Shown here piece after piece: positions 29,909 through 38,391 of a stretch of 64,000 nucleotides of DNA. The position numbers and the translations under genes are program-made. Under the pieces are notes generated by a model, which made no database searches, was not told the origin of the DNA, and saw only the letters and a program-made list of their open reading frames with translations. Source of the DNA: Pelomonas sp. Root1217 (GTDB taxonomy: Bacteria > Pseudomonadota > Gammaproteobacteria > Burkholderiales > Burkholderiaceae_C); contig NZ_LMDC01000030.1 of assembly GCF_001425705.1 (NCBI RefSeq), positions 124,001 through 188,000 of the forward strand. The letters are read 5' to 3'. How positions within the stretch are numbered: the stretch's first letter is position 1; the number at the start of each line of letters is the position of its first letter.

Positions 29909-29932
29909 TTGAACGCCTGCCGGGGCGTTCAA
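29909..29932. promoter_or_regulatory. Strong hairpin between DUF502 gene and aspS
   Basis: TTGAACGCC and GGCGTTCAA form a perfect 9-base stem with a 6-base loop, covering the DUF502 stop codon at 29929-29931. There is no T-run, so it is more likely an attenuator, processing site or mRNA stabiliser than a full terminator. The rest of the 86-base gap to aspS shows only the aspS ribosome site. Confidence 0.45.
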
Positions 29933-30609
29933 CCCGGCTGGTTTCGCACCAACGTGTCGACGGGCGCGCAAGGGCTGTCCGGGTGAGCCATCGGCGCCAC
30001 CGTGCCCATGGAGATGATGTATTTCAGCGCCTCGTCCACCGTCATGTGCAGGGGCTTGACGTCGGCGCGCGGCACGATGAGGAAGAAACCCGACGTGGGG
30101 TTGGGCGTCGTGGGCACGTAGATGCTGACGTGCTCATCTTCCAGATGGCAGGCAACCTCGCCGCTTGGCGTGCCGGTGACGAAGGCGATTGTCCAGCTGC
30201 CAGCACGCGGGTATTGCACCAGCACGGCTTCGCGGAAGGCATTGCCGCTGCTGGAGAACAGCGTGTCCGACACCTGCTTGACCGAGCTGTAGATGCTCTT
30301 GACGATGGGGATGTGGGACATCAGCCGGTCCCACTGCGTCAGCAGCCATTGGCCGAAGATGTTGGCAACCAGGACGCCCGTGGTCAGCAGGCCGCCGGCC
30401 AGGATCGCTAGACCCAAGCCGGGCACATGGCGCAGCTCCAGCACGCCGTCCTTCAGCGAAGCCGGCATGACCAGGGCCAGGGCGGCCAGCATGGAGCCGA
30501 AGACGCCGTTGACGACGTCCAGCACCTGGGCCAGCACCCAGATGGTGATGGCCAGCGGCAGCCAGACCAGCAGGCCGGCAACGAGGTATTTGCGTAAGGA
30601 AGCGCCCAC
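29929..30609 (-). CDS. DUF502 family membrane protein
   Basis: The 226-residue protein belongs to the DUF502 family of inner-membrane proteins with no established function. Two membrane segments are visible: VAGLLVWLPLAITIWVLAQV (residues 9-28) and LGLAILAGGLLTTGVLVANI (about 65-85). The soluble part has family marks such as HIPIVKSIYSSVKQVSDTL and TPNPTSGFFLIVP. The start is a GTG at 30609; no ATG is available without losing the first membrane segment. It lies 12 bases after fmdB and upstream of aspS, a common Burkholderiales arrangement. Confidence 0.88.
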   Translation of the reverse strand: MGASLRKYLVAGLLVWLPLAITIWVLAQVLDVVNGVFGSMLAALALVMPASLKDGVLELRHVPGLGLAILAGGLLTTGVLVANIFGQWLLTQWDRLMSHIPIVKSIYSSVKQVSDTLFSSSGNAFREAVLVQYPRAGSWTIAFVTGTPSGEVACHLEDEHVSIYVPTTPNPTSGFFLIVPRADVKPLHMTVDEALKYIISMGTVAPMAHPDSPCAPVDTLVRNQPG

Positions 30610-30621
30610 GAGGCTTGTCGG

Positions 30622-30927
30622 TCAGTGGCAGGCGCAGGAGCCGCCGCAGGAGGTGGAGGAAGAAGGCGATGCGGAGGCTTCAGCCTTGGCGGCTTCGGGC
30701 TTGGCAGCATCGCTGGCGGCCGGCGTCGCCGGGGTGGCGGTCGAGCCGCCCTTGAAATCGGTCGCGTACCAGCCCGAGCCCTTGAGCTGGAAACCAGCTG
30801 CGGTGACCTGCTTGGAAAAGCTCTGCGCCCCGCAGGCGGGGCAGGTGGTCAGCGGCGCGTCGGACAGCTTTTGCAGCACATCCTTGGCGTGGCCACAGGC
30901 GCTGCAGCGATAGGCGTAGATTGGCAT
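30622..30927 (-). CDS. FmdB family zinc-ribbon protein
   Basis: The 101 residues begin MPIYAYRCSACGHAKDVLQK, with a second CxxC in TTCPACG, giving the four cysteines of a zinc ribbon. The C-terminal half is a flexible Ala/Ser/Glu-rich tail ending in GGSCACH. The family, named from the formamidase regulator FmdB, is of uncertain function. The gene heads the fmdB-DUF502-aspS group. A hairpin ends one base before its ATG, which is unusual (see 30929-30957). Confidence 0.88.
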   Translation of the reverse strand: MPIYAYRCSACGHAKDVLQKLSDAPLTTCPACGAQSFSKQVTAAGFQLKGSGWYATDFKGGSTATPATPAASDAAKPEAAKAEASASPSSSTSCGGSCACH

Positions 30928-30928
30928 G

Positions 30929-30957
30929 GTCGGGCTCGAAGAGACGCAAAGCCCGAC
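30929..30957 (-). promoter_or_regulatory. Hairpin abutting the fmdB start codon
   Basis: GTCGGGCT and AGCCCGAC form a perfect 8-base stem with a 13-base loop, and the hairpin ends one base before the fmdB ATG on the minus strand. In RNA it would cover the ribosome site position, where no Shine-Dalgarno sequence is visible. It could be a translational switch, or simply a terminator remnant of the upstream symporter gene. Confidence 0.4.
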
Positions 30958-30973
30958 ATTTTAAGGGACACGC

Positions 30974-32437
30974 TCAGGGATGAGGCTGGAGATGATGGCT
31001 GACGTGCTCGCGTCGGTCGGTGAGCAGCTGCGGCGCCAGCGAGCCGACGGCCATGCCGACCAGGGCCGCCAGCAGCCCGGCGAGCTGACCGGGGAAGAAC
31101 TCGCCCCAGGTCGTCACCTGCGGAAAGAAAGCCACCCAGACGGCGATGCCGGCAAAGATCGAGAACACGGCGCCTTGGGTGGTGGCACGGCGCCAGTACA
31201 GGCCAAAGACCAGCGGCACGAAGGCTGCCACCAGCGTGACCTGGTAGGCGGCGCTGACCAGGTCATAGATGGACGTGCCCTGCAGCGCGATGGCGTAGGC
31301 CAGCACGGCGAAGGCGAAGACGACCAGCGTCACGCGCATGGCCACGAGGGCCTGCTTGTCGCTCATGCCGGGGCGGATCTGCTTGAGGATGTTCTCGACG
31401 AAGCTGGTGGTGGGCGCCAGCAGCGTGGCCGACGAGGTGCTCTTGATGGCCGACAGCAGCGCGCCGAAGAACAGGATCTGCATGAACAGCGGCATGTGGC
31501 CCATGACGAAGCTGGGCAGCACGCGCTGGTAGTCGTTCTGGGCCAGCTCCAGTGCCTTGTCGCCCATGACGGCCACGGCAGCCAGCACGATGAACATCGG
31601 CACGAAGGCGAAGGCGATGTAGCTGAAGCCGCCAATCATGGCGCCGCGCTGGGCCGTCTTGGCATCCTTGGCCGACATGACGCGCTGGAACACGTCCTGC
31701 TGCGGGATCGAGCCCAGCATCATGGTCAGGCCCGAGCCGAGGAACATGGCGATCTGGGTGAAGCTGGGCTCGGGGAGGAAGCGACCGAGGTCGCGCGACT
31801 TGGCCAGGTCCAGCACCTTGCCGGCACCGCCGGCCAGGTCCGAGGCAAACACGGCAATGACGCTCAGGCCGATGACCAGCACGATCATCTGGATGAAGTC
31901 CGTCCAGGCCACGGCCAGGAAGCCGCCGATGACGACATAGACCAGCACCGCCAGCAGGCCGACGACCATGCCGGTCTGCGGGCTCATGGCGCCGTCGGTC
32001 AGGATGTTGAAGACCAGCCCCAGCGCCGTGACCTGGGCTGCTACCCAGCCCAGGTAGCTCAGGATGATGGCCAGCGAGCAGAACACCTCGACACCCTTGC
32101 CGAAACGCTGGCGGTAGAAGTCGCCGATGGTCAGCAGGTTCATCCGGTACAGCCGGGCAGCGAAGAAGGCACCGACCAGCACCAGGCAGAAGCCGGCACC
32201 AAAGGGGTCCTCGACGACGGCACCAAGCCCGCCCTGCACGAACTTGGCCGGCAGGCCCATCACCGTCTCGGCGCCGAACCAGGTCGCGAAGGTGGTCGTG
32301 ACGACCATGATCAGCGGCAGGCTGCGCCCGGCAACCGCGAAGTCACTGGTGTTCTTGATCCGCGTGCCGGCCCAGACACCGATGCCCAGCGTGCCGAGCA
32401 GATAGAGCACGACGAAGACGATGAGCGTGGTGTTCAT
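30974..32437 (-). CDS. Sodium:solute symporter (SSS family)
   Basis: The 487-residue protein has the SSS/PutP-type fold, with about 13 hydrophobic segments, and would use the sodium gradient to import a small solute. Family marks are the start IGVWAGTRIKNTSDFAVAGR, FATWFGAETVMGLPAKF, GLVFNILTDG and the PQQDVFQRVMSAKDAKTAQR segment. The substrate cannot be told; proline, pantothenate, carboxylates or sugars are family possibilities. It lies upstream of fmdB on the same strand, 46 bases away. It follows ubiB after 59 bases of unremarkable sequence. Confidence 0.88.
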   Translation of the reverse strand: MNTTLIVFVVLYLLGTLGIGVWAGTRIKNTSDFAVAGRSLPLIMVVTTTFATWFGAETVMGLPAKFVQGGLGAVVEDPFGAGFCLVLVGAFFAARLYRMNLLTIGDFYRQRFGKGVEVFCSLAIILSYLGWVAAQVTALGLVFNILTDGAMSPQTGMVVGLLAVLVYVVIGGFLAVAWTDFIQMIVLVIGLSVIAVFASDLAGGAGKVLDLAKSRDLGRFLPEPSFTQIAMFLGSGLTMMLGSIPQQDVFQRVMSAKDAKTAQRGAMIGGFSYIAFAFVPMFIVLAAVAVMGDKALELAQNDYQRVLPSFVMGHMPLFMQILFFGALLSAIKSTSSATLLAPTTSFVENILKQIRPGMSDKQALVAMRVTLVVFAFAVLAYAIALQGTSIYDLVSAAYQVTLVAAFVPLVFGLYWRRATTQGAVFSIFAGIAVWVAFFPQVTTWGEFFPGQLAGLLAALVGMAVGSLAPQLLTDRREHVSHHLQPHP

Positions 32438-32496
32438 GAGCGCAGGTAGGCCGGAAAATTTGGCGCGGATTATGAGGGCGCGGTTGGCCAGCCCAG

Positions 32497-34059
32497 CTAC
32501 GGGCCGATTTCCAGAAAGCGCACGGTCAGCCAGGCCACGGCGATGCCGATCGCAAAGCCCGCGGCGCCCCAGAGCAGCCCGGACAGCAGCCGGTTGGTGC
32601 GCCGCAGCTCGCGCACCAGCGCGCGGGTTTCGGCGTTGTCGGCATGGCGGGCCTGGCTTTTGAGGGCGTCATGCAGCAGGCGCGGCAGCTCGGGGATGAG
32701 CTGTGCAAAGCGCGGCGCCTCCTTCATCAACTGCTTGTTGAACGCGGGCCAGCCGACCTGCTCGTTCATCCAGCGCTCCAGGAAGGGCTTGGCCGTGGCC
32801 CAGAGGTCGAGCTCGGGGTCGAGCTGGCGGCCCAGGCCCTCAACGTTCAACAGCGTCTTCTGCAGCAGCACCAGTTGGGGCTGGATCTCCACGTTGAAGC
32901 GGCGCGAGGTCTGGAACAGCCGCATCAGCACCTGGCCCAGCGAGATGTCCTTCAGCGGCCGGTCGAAATGAGGCTCGCAGACGGCACGGACGGCGCTTTC
33001 GAGCGCATCGACGCGGGTCTCGGGAGGCACCCAGCCGGAAGCGATGTGCAACTCGGCGACGCGCTTGTAGTCGCGCTGGAAGAAGGCGATGAAGTTCTGC
33101 GCGAGGTAGTCCTTGTCCACTTCCGTCAGCGTGCCCATGATGCCGAAGTCCAGCGCGACATAGCGGCCGAAGGTCTCGGGCGCCAGGCTCACCTGGATAT
33201 TGCCCGGGTGCATGTCGGCGTGAAAGAAGCCGTCGCGGAACACCTGGGTGAAGAAGATGGTCACGCCGTCGCGGGCCAGCTTCGGGATGTCGATGCCGGC
33301 CGCCTCCAGCGCCGGGCGGTGCGAGATCGGCACGCCCTTCATGCGCTCCATGACGATGACTTCGGAGCTGCACAGGTCCCAGTGCATCTCGGGCACCATG
33401 ATCAGATCCAGCTCGGCCATGTTGCGGCGCAGCTGGGCGGCGTTGGCCGCCTCGCGCACCAGGTCCAGCTCATCGTGCAGATAGGTGTCGAACTCGGCGA
33501 CAACCTCGCGCGGCTTCAGGCGCCGGCCGTCGGCGGAGAAGCGCTCGATCCAGACCGCCAGCTGGCGCATCAACGACAGGTCGTCGTCGATGATGTCCAG
33601 CATGCCCGGGCGCAGCACCTTGACGGCCACCTCGCGGCCGTCCTTGAGCGTCGCGAAGTGCACCTGGGCGATGCTGGCGCTGGCCACAGGCTCGGCGTCG
33701 AAGGTGGCGAACAGCTCCTCCAGCGGCCGGCCGAAGGCGCGCTCGACGAGGTCCCGTGACAGCGCTGCCGGGAAGGGCGGCACGCGGTCCTGCAGCTTGG
33801 CCAGCTCCAGCGCGACATCGAGCGGCAGCAGGTCGCGCCGGGTCGACAGCACCTGGCCGAACTTGACAAAGATGGGGCCGAGGTGCTCCAGCGCCAGCCG
33901 CAGGCGCACGCCACGCGGCTGCTGCCAGCGCCGGCCGAGCCGGGTCAGCCGACGCAGCAGCCGAAAGCGCTTGCGGCGCAGTCCCGACAAGGCCAGATCA
34001 TCGAGACCGAAGCGCCAGACCGTCCACAGAATGACCAGCAGCCGCGAGACAAACCTCAT
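32497..34059 (-). CDS. ubiB: Ubiquinone biosynthesis protein kinase-like UbiB
   Basis: UbiB is an atypical kinase/ATPase of the ABC1/ADCK family needed for ubiquinone synthesis at the inner membrane. The 520-residue protein shows the family-specific KxGQ motif in [16 protein letters not shown] and the Lys of [11 protein letters not shown]. It also has the catalytic loop [14 protein letters not shown], the metal site ALDFGIMG, and two C-terminal membrane helices ([20 protein letters not shown]). It overlaps ubiJ by ATGA. The usual partner ubiE is not adjacent. Confidence 0.96.
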   Translation of the reverse strand: MRFVSRLLVILWTVWRFGLDDLALSGLRRKRFRLLRRLTRLGRRWQQPRGVRLRLALEHLGPIFVKFGQVLSTRRDLLPLDVALELAKLQDRVPPFPAALSRDLVERAFGRPLEELFATFDAEPVASASIAQVHFATLKDGREVAVKVLRPGMLDIIDDDLSLMRQLAVWIERFSADGRRLKPREVVAEFDTYLHDELDLVREAANAAQLRRNMAELDLIMVPEMHWDLCSSEVIVMERMKGVPISHRPALEAAGIDIPKLARDGVTIFFTQVFRDGFFHADMHPGNIQVSLAPETFGRYVALDFGIMGTLTEVDKDYLAQNFIAFFQRDYKRVAELHIASGWVPPETRVDALESAVRAVCEPHFDRPLKDISLGQVLMRLFQTSRRFNVEIQPQLVLLQKTLLNVEGLGRQLDPELDLWATAKPFLERWMNEQVGWPAFNKQLMKEAPRFAQLIPELPRLLHDALKSQARHADNAETRALVRELRRTNRLLSGLLWGAAGFAIGIAVAWLTVRFLEIGP

Positions 34060-34610
34060 GCGCCGCTACCGGACGTCGTCGTCGCGAAACGCGCGGCCAT
34101 GCCCGACAGCGTGCGCCGCAAAGTGCGGCCGAACTGGGCGAGCTGGCGGGCGGGCAAGGGCCCGACGATGCCGGCCAGATCATCCTCGATATCCCAGCGC
34201 AGGTTGTCCATCAGCCAGTGCATCTCGCCAGCGAAAGCGGCATCGCCCTGCACGCTGACGGTGGGCGCCTCTCCCGTGAACGCACCCAGGGCCAGCTTGG
34301 CGGGGTTGGACGCGTCGATCTCGATGCGCAGGCCGCCGGCGCCTGTCGGCGGTGTGTCCAAGCGCTCAAAAAGACCCGCTGGTGTGACACCCAGTATCAA
34401 ATCAGGCGCCGCCGGCAGCAGGCTGGGCCAGCCTGCCAGGTGAACGACGAGACCACGTCCGGCCAGCGGCCGCAGGCGCTGCGCCGCGATGGGCTCCCGC
34501 GACACGACATGGTTGATCAGCAAAACAAGGCGGTCCTGCAGTGCCGGCATCAGCAAGGGCGTGATGGACGGCAGCGGAGGCAGGGGCGGCAGAGGCCAGG
34601 AAGCAGACAT
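34056..34610 (-). CDS. ubiJ: Ubiquinone biosynthesis accessory factor UbiJ (SCP2 domain)
   Basis: UbiJ is a lipid-binding SCP2-like protein that organises the soluble Ubi complex with UbiK. The 184-residue product has the helix [20 protein letters not shown] and then the SCP2-type strands ([24 protein letters not shown]). A C-terminal helical tail follows ([17 protein letters not shown]). I prefer ATG 34610; a further in-frame ATG at 34667 would lie inside the intergenic promoter region. Position upstream of ubiB with an ATGA overlap supports the call. Confidence 0.85.
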   Translation of the reverse strand: MSASWPLPPLPPLPSITPLLMPALQDRLVLLINHVVSREPIAAQRLRPLAGRGLVVHLAGWPSLLPAAPDLILGVTPAGLFERLDTPPTGAGGLRIEIDASNPAKLALGAFTGEAPTVSVQGDAAFAGEMHWLMDNLRWDIEDDLAGIVGPLPARQLAQFGRTLRRTLSGMAARFATTTSGSGA

Positions 34611-34701
34611 ATACAAGATTGTAGGCAGCGGACCATGAACAGGGGACGCCGATGGTTCGGCTGTCAAATTTGTTGATAGAGAATCCCTGATCCATTTTCA
34701 G

Positions 34702-34725
34702 CCTCGGGTACACCCTGACCCGAGG
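34702..34725 (+). promoter_or_regulatory. Leader hairpin of the exopolysaccharide operon
   Basis: CCTCGGGT (34702-34709) and ACCCGAGG (34718-34725) form a perfect 8-base inverted repeat with an 8-base loop, ending 18 bases before the start codon of the first EPS gene. It could be a DNA operator or an RNA leader hairpin. The 133-base gap between ubiJ and the EPS operon also has a weak AT-rich stretch near 34668-34685, where the promoter probably lies, and the small repeat TACAA-GA-TTGTA at 34612-34623. Confidence 0.55.
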
Positions 34726-34743
34726 ACTACCAAATCCGCCACG

Positions 34744-36132
34744 ATGTTTGAGGACCGCAGCTACAAGAGGACGTTCTACAGCGCACCGCAGTCGGTCGAA
34801 TCCTTGATTGCCGCTTTCCTGGAACCCGGCATCATCGTTCTGACCTTCCTGGTCGTGAACGGCCACTTCGACGAGCCGGTGCTGCGCCCGACCTTGACGC
34901 TTTGCCTGCTCGTCTTCGCCCTCACCTTCCCGGGCCGCAACCGCTTCGGCGACCATCCGGCTAGCGCCATCGTTGACGTGCTTTCCTCCTGGCTGGTGCT
35001 GCTGGGCATCCTGCTGCTGTGCGGCTACGCCACCAACAGCCTGCACTATTTCGAGGACGAGGTGCTGCTGTGGTGGGCCGTCATCACGCCTGTCGTCCAG
35101 ATCGCCGCCATCGAAACGGGCCGGCGCATCCAGCAGTGGCGGGCACGCGACCCGGGCGCACGCCGCACGGCGGTCGTCGTCGGCGCCGGCGTGCTAGGCC
35201 ACAAGGTGGCGCGCGCGTTGCGCGACTCCCAGGGCGTCGTCTGCCTGGGCTATTTCGACGACCGCGCGCCCGAGCGCCTGCACCCCGAGGCCGGCGCATC
35301 CATCCTGGGCACACTGGCCCAGCTGAGCGAATTCGTGCGCGACAAAGGCGTGCGCGAGGTCTACATCACCCTGCCCCTGGGGTCGCAGCCGCGCATCGTC
35401 GAGTTGCTGGAACAAGTGCAGGGCACGACGGCCTCGCTGTTCTTCGTACCCGACGTGTTCGGCATCAGCATCATCCAGGGCCGCCTGCAGGACATCTCGG
35501 GCGTTCCGGTGGTCGGCATCTGCGAGACGCCCTTCACCGGCACCAACCAGCTGATCAAGCGCGTCAGCGACGTCGTGCTGGCGACGCTGATCCTGATTTT
35601 CATCTCGCCCATCCTGCTGGCCCTGGCCATTGGCGTGAAGCTGAGCTCGCCCGGCCCTGTCATCTTCAAGCAACGCCGCAATGGCTTGGATGGCGAGGAA
35701 ATCATCGTCTACAAGTTCCGCTCGATGCGGACCCAGGACAACGGTGCCGTGGTCAAGCAGGCCACCAAGGGCGACGCGCGCATCACGCCCTTTGGCGCCT
35801 TCATCCGCCGCACCTCGCTGGACGAACTGCCGCAATTCATCAACGTGTTGCAAGGCCGCATGAGCATCGTCGGCCCGCGCCCGCATGCGGTGGCCCACAA
35901 CGAGGAATACCGCAAGCTCATCAAGGCCTACATGGTGCGTCACAAGGTCAAGCCCGGCATCACCGGCTGGGCCCAGGTGAATGGCTTGCGTGGCGAGACC
36001 GACACCATCGACAAGATGGTGGCGCGCGTCGAATACGATCTGGAATACCTGCGCAACTGGTCGCTGGCCCTGGATCTGCAGATCATCCTGCGGACCGTGC
36101 GGTTGGTGGTGTTTGATCGCCATGCCTATTAA
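34744..36132 (+). CDS. Undecaprenyl-phosphate glucose phosphotransferase (priming enzyme, EpsB/WcaJ-like)
   Basis: This enzyme starts the polysaccharide repeat by moving a hexose-1-phosphate, usually from UDP-glucose, onto undecaprenyl phosphate. The 462 residues have the standard layout. Four N-terminal membrane helices come first, then a nucleotide-binding-like cytoplasmic domain (RRTAVVVGAGVLGHKVARAL). A fifth helix is near 275-298 (VLATLILIFISPILLALAIG). The catalytic C-terminus carries KQRRNGLDGEEIIVYKFRSM, RRTSLDELPQFINVL and GRMSIVGPRPHAV. It is the first gene of the plus-strand EPS operon. Its stop overlaps epsL by 11 bases. Confidence 0.95.
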   Translation: MFEDRSYKRTFYSAPQSVESLIAAFLEPGIIVLTFLVVNGHFDEPVLRPTLTLCLLVFALTFPGRNRFGDHPASAIVDVLSSWLVLLGILLLCGYATNSLHYFEDEVLLWWAVITPVVQIAAIETGRRIQQWRARDPGARRTAVVVGAGVLGHKVARALRDSQGVVCLGYFDDRAPERLHPEAGASILGTLAQLSEFVRDKGVREVYITLPLGSQPRIVELLEQVQGTTASLFFVPDVFGISIIQGRLQDISGVPVVGICETPFTGTNQLIKRVSDVVLATLILIFISPILLALAIGVKLSSPGPVIFKQRRNGLDGEEIIVYKFRSMRTQDNGAVVKQATKGDARITPFGAFIRRTSLDELPQFINVLQGRMSIVGPRPHAVAHNEEYRKLIKAYMVRHKVKPGITGWAQVNGLRGETDTIDKMVARVEYDLEYLRNWSLALDLQIILRTVRLVVFDRHAY

Positions 36133-37372
36133 GCCCTCTCACCATTGCCACCGTTGGACCCGCCTTGCACCGCTGATTGCCGCGCTTGCAGCGGCCCAGT
36201 CCGCGCAGGCTCAGACAGATGACACGACGCCCTTCTACATCGGTGGGTCACTGGGCGCCGCGCGCGTGTCCAATGTGTACAGGGAGTCGAGCGCCACCAA
36301 CAACGACACCGTCGTCAGCGTTGGATTGCTGGGCGGCATTGACCAGAAATTAGGGCGTCAGCATTTAACGGTTGACGGGTCGCTGCAGAACAACCGGTAC
36401 TCAGAGAACCACGACCTGAATAATCGCTCGTATACGTTGCGAAGCGCACTGAACTGGCAAACGGTGGGCAATTTGTCGGGCGTGCTGAGTGCCAAGTCAG
36501 ACCGCTCACTGGCCGACTTCAACATCGGTGGTGGCGTTGATCCCATCGTCAAGAAGAATGTTGAACGCGAGGACGAATACCAGGCATTGGTACGGCTGGG
36601 TGTTGCCACACGCTACACGCTGGAAGGGAGTTGGACGCAACGTCGTCGCGACTTCAGCGCTTCGGAGTACGACCGCTTCGACTTCAGGCAAAACACGGGC
36701 TCTCTCGGCATCTACGCCACCCCCGCCGGCAATGTCAGGCTAGGGTTGGCCGCACGGCACACTACGGGCAAGAATCCGCGCTTCCCCATCGGTCTGGCGT
36801 TCGATCCACAGACCTTGACGTTCGTAGTCGTGTCCGCTCCCAACGACTACACGCGCGACGACATCGACTTCACGACCCGGTGGAGCACCGGTGGTCATAG
36901 CACGCTGAACACGCGGATCAGCAGAAGCAAGAACCAGAACAGCCTGAATGACCGGTTGCGAGACTTCAGCGGCACGACCGGCGCCGTCGGCTGGAACTGG
37001 CAGCCAACTGCCAAGCTACAGATCAACCTGCAATATGCGCGTGATACGGGGCAGGAAAGTGTGGTCAACACTGCGGACCTGAACCGGGTCTATACCTCCT
37101 GGCAGTTGGGAGGCAGCTATGCCTTGACGAGCAAAATCAATCTGAGCGCCAAGGCCAGCAGGAACCACGCGTCACGAGCAAGCACGGCGGGAGCCACGGT
37201 GGTCGACGCCTTGGATGACTTCAAGGCATACAACCTGAGCATGCGTTGGGCCTTCACCCGCGGCATCAACCTCAGTTGCCAGTACGACCACGCCAGCCGC
37301 AACAGCAGCGTGCCGCAATACGTCTACAGCGCGGGCAGCTATGGCTGCACGACTCAAGCCATCTTCTACTGA
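36122..37372 (+). CDS. epsL: EpsL-like outer-membrane beta-barrel protein (exosortase-B EPS locus)
   Basis: The 416-residue protein has a signal peptide ending near AAAQSAQAQ and then alternating hydrophobic/polar strands with many Tyr, Arg, Asn and Thr, ending in an aromatic residue (AIFY). That is a beta-barrel pattern. It fits EpsL, named in the methanolan cluster of Methylobacillus and found with exosortase B; family members are proposed to help export the polysaccharide, without direct proof. It starts inside the last codons of the priming enzyme gene. Its stop overlaps the galE start (TGATG). Base composition is visibly more AT-rich than the flanking genes, as is common for outer-surface genes. 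Confidence 0.78.
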   Translation: MPIKPSHHCHRWTRLAPLIAALAAAQSAQAQTDDTTPFYIGGSLGAARVSNVYRESSATNNDTVVSVGLLGGIDQKLGRQHLTVDGSLQNNRYSENHDLNNRSYTLRSALNWQTVGNLSGVLSAKSDRSLADFNIGGGVDPIVKKNVEREDEYQALVRLGVATRYTLEGSWTQRRRDFSASEYDRFDFRQNTGSLGIYATPAGNVRLGLAARHTTGKNPRFPIGLAFDPQTLTFVVVSAPNDYTRDDIDFTTRWSTGGHSTLNTRISRSKNQNSLNDRLRDFSGTTGAVGWNWQPTAKLQINLQYARDTGQESVVNTADLNRVYTSWQLGGSYALTSKINLSAKASRNHASRASTAGATVVDALDDFKAYNLSMRWAFTRGINLSCQYDHASRNSSVPQYVYSAGSYGCTTQAIFY

Positions 37373-38391
37373 TGACCACCGTCCTGCTCACCGGGGCGAC
37401 CGGCTATATCGCCTCTCACACCTGGCTCGCTTTGCAGGACGCCGGCTATCGCGTCGTCGGCGTGGACAACTTCGTCAACAGCTCGCCCATAGTGCTGGAG
37501 CGCCTGGTAGAGCTCGCCATCGCTCCCATCGAGTTCGAGCGTGCCGATGTCTGCGACGCCGCTGCAATGGACGAAGTCTTCAGCAACTACAGGCCGGCAG
37601 CCGTCGTCCATTTCGCCGCCTACAAGGCCGTGGGTGAATCGGTCAGCCAGCCGCTGGCCTACTACCGCAACAACCTCGGTGGCCTGGTCAATACCTGCGA
37701 GGCCATGAAGCGCCACGGCTGTACGCGCATGGTGTTCAGTTCCAGCGCCACCGTCTATGGCGCTCCGGACAAACTGCCCCTGCGCGAGGACGCACCAACC
37801 TCATCGACCAACCCCTACGGCGCGACCAAGCTGATGGGCGAGCAGATCCTGCGCGACGTCGGCATCGCCGATCCCGCCTGGCAGACCGCCTGCCTGCGCT
37901 ACTTCAACCCGGTTGGCGCCCACGAGAGCGGCCGCATCGGCGAGGACCCGCGCGGCACGCCCAACAACCTGATGCCCTATGTCGCGCAGGTGGCGGTGGG
38001 CCGGCGCACAAAGCTTTCAGTCTTCGGCAATGACTACACAACGCCCGACGGCACCGGCGTGCGCGACTACATCCATGTCAGCGACCTGGCCGAAGGGCAC
38101 GTCGCTGCACTGCACTGGCTGCTGGCCAATACCGGCTCGGTGACCGTCAACCTCGGCACTGGTCAGGGCTACAGCGTGCTCGACCTTGTGCGCGCCTATG
38201 AAGCAGCGAGCGGCCGCCGCGTGCCCTATGAAATCGTCGCGCGCCGCCCTGGCGACATCGCCGCCTGCTGGGCCGATCCGACCCTGGCGCGTGAGTTGCT
38301 TGGCTGGGAGGCCAAGCTCGATCTCGCCCGCATGTGCCAAGACAGTTGGCGCTGGCAACAACTCAATCCTCACGGCTTCAGTACCGCATGA
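37372..38391 (+). CDS. galE: UDP-glucose 4-epimerase GalE
   Basis: GalE interconverts UDP-glucose and UDP-galactose. The 339 residues have the SDR Rossmann start TVLLTGATGYIASHTWLALQ, where the usual second Gly of TGGxGYIG is Ala (TGATGYIAS). The active-site pair is seen in SSSATVYG and NPYGATKLMGE (Tyr and Lys), followed by CLRYFNPVGAHESGRIGEDP, a GalE hallmark. It overlaps epsL at the start and manC at the end (ATGA), so the four genes are translationally linked. It provides the galactose donor for the repeat. Confidence 0.94.
   Translation: MTTVLLTGATGYIASHTWLALQDAGYRVVGVDNFVNSSPIVLERLVELAIAPIEFERADVCDAAAMDEVFSNYRPAAVVHFAAYKAVGESVSQPLAYYRNNLGGLVNTCEAMKRHGCTRMVFSSSATVYGAPDKLPLREDAPTSSTNPYGATKLMGEQILRDVGIADPAWQTACLRYFNPVGAHESGRIGEDPRGTPNNLMPYVAQVAVGRRTKLSVFGNDYTTPDGTGVRDYIHVSDLAEGHVAALHWLLANTGSVTVNLGTGQGYSVLDLVRAYEAASGRRVPYEIVARRPGDIAACWADPTLARELLGWEAKLDLARMCQDSWRWQQLNPHGFSTA

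Noticed and set aside
32497..34610. ubiE expected next to ubiJ-ubiB
   Set aside because: The upstream region goes directly to the EPS leader; ubiE must be elsewhere, which is common, so its absence is not evidence of loss.
34700..34709. A 13-base match (TTCAGCCTCGGGT) with 54028-54041
   Set aside because: A 13-mer match within 64 kb is expected by chance, and the second copy is just the ribosome site of the pyruvyl transferase gene.
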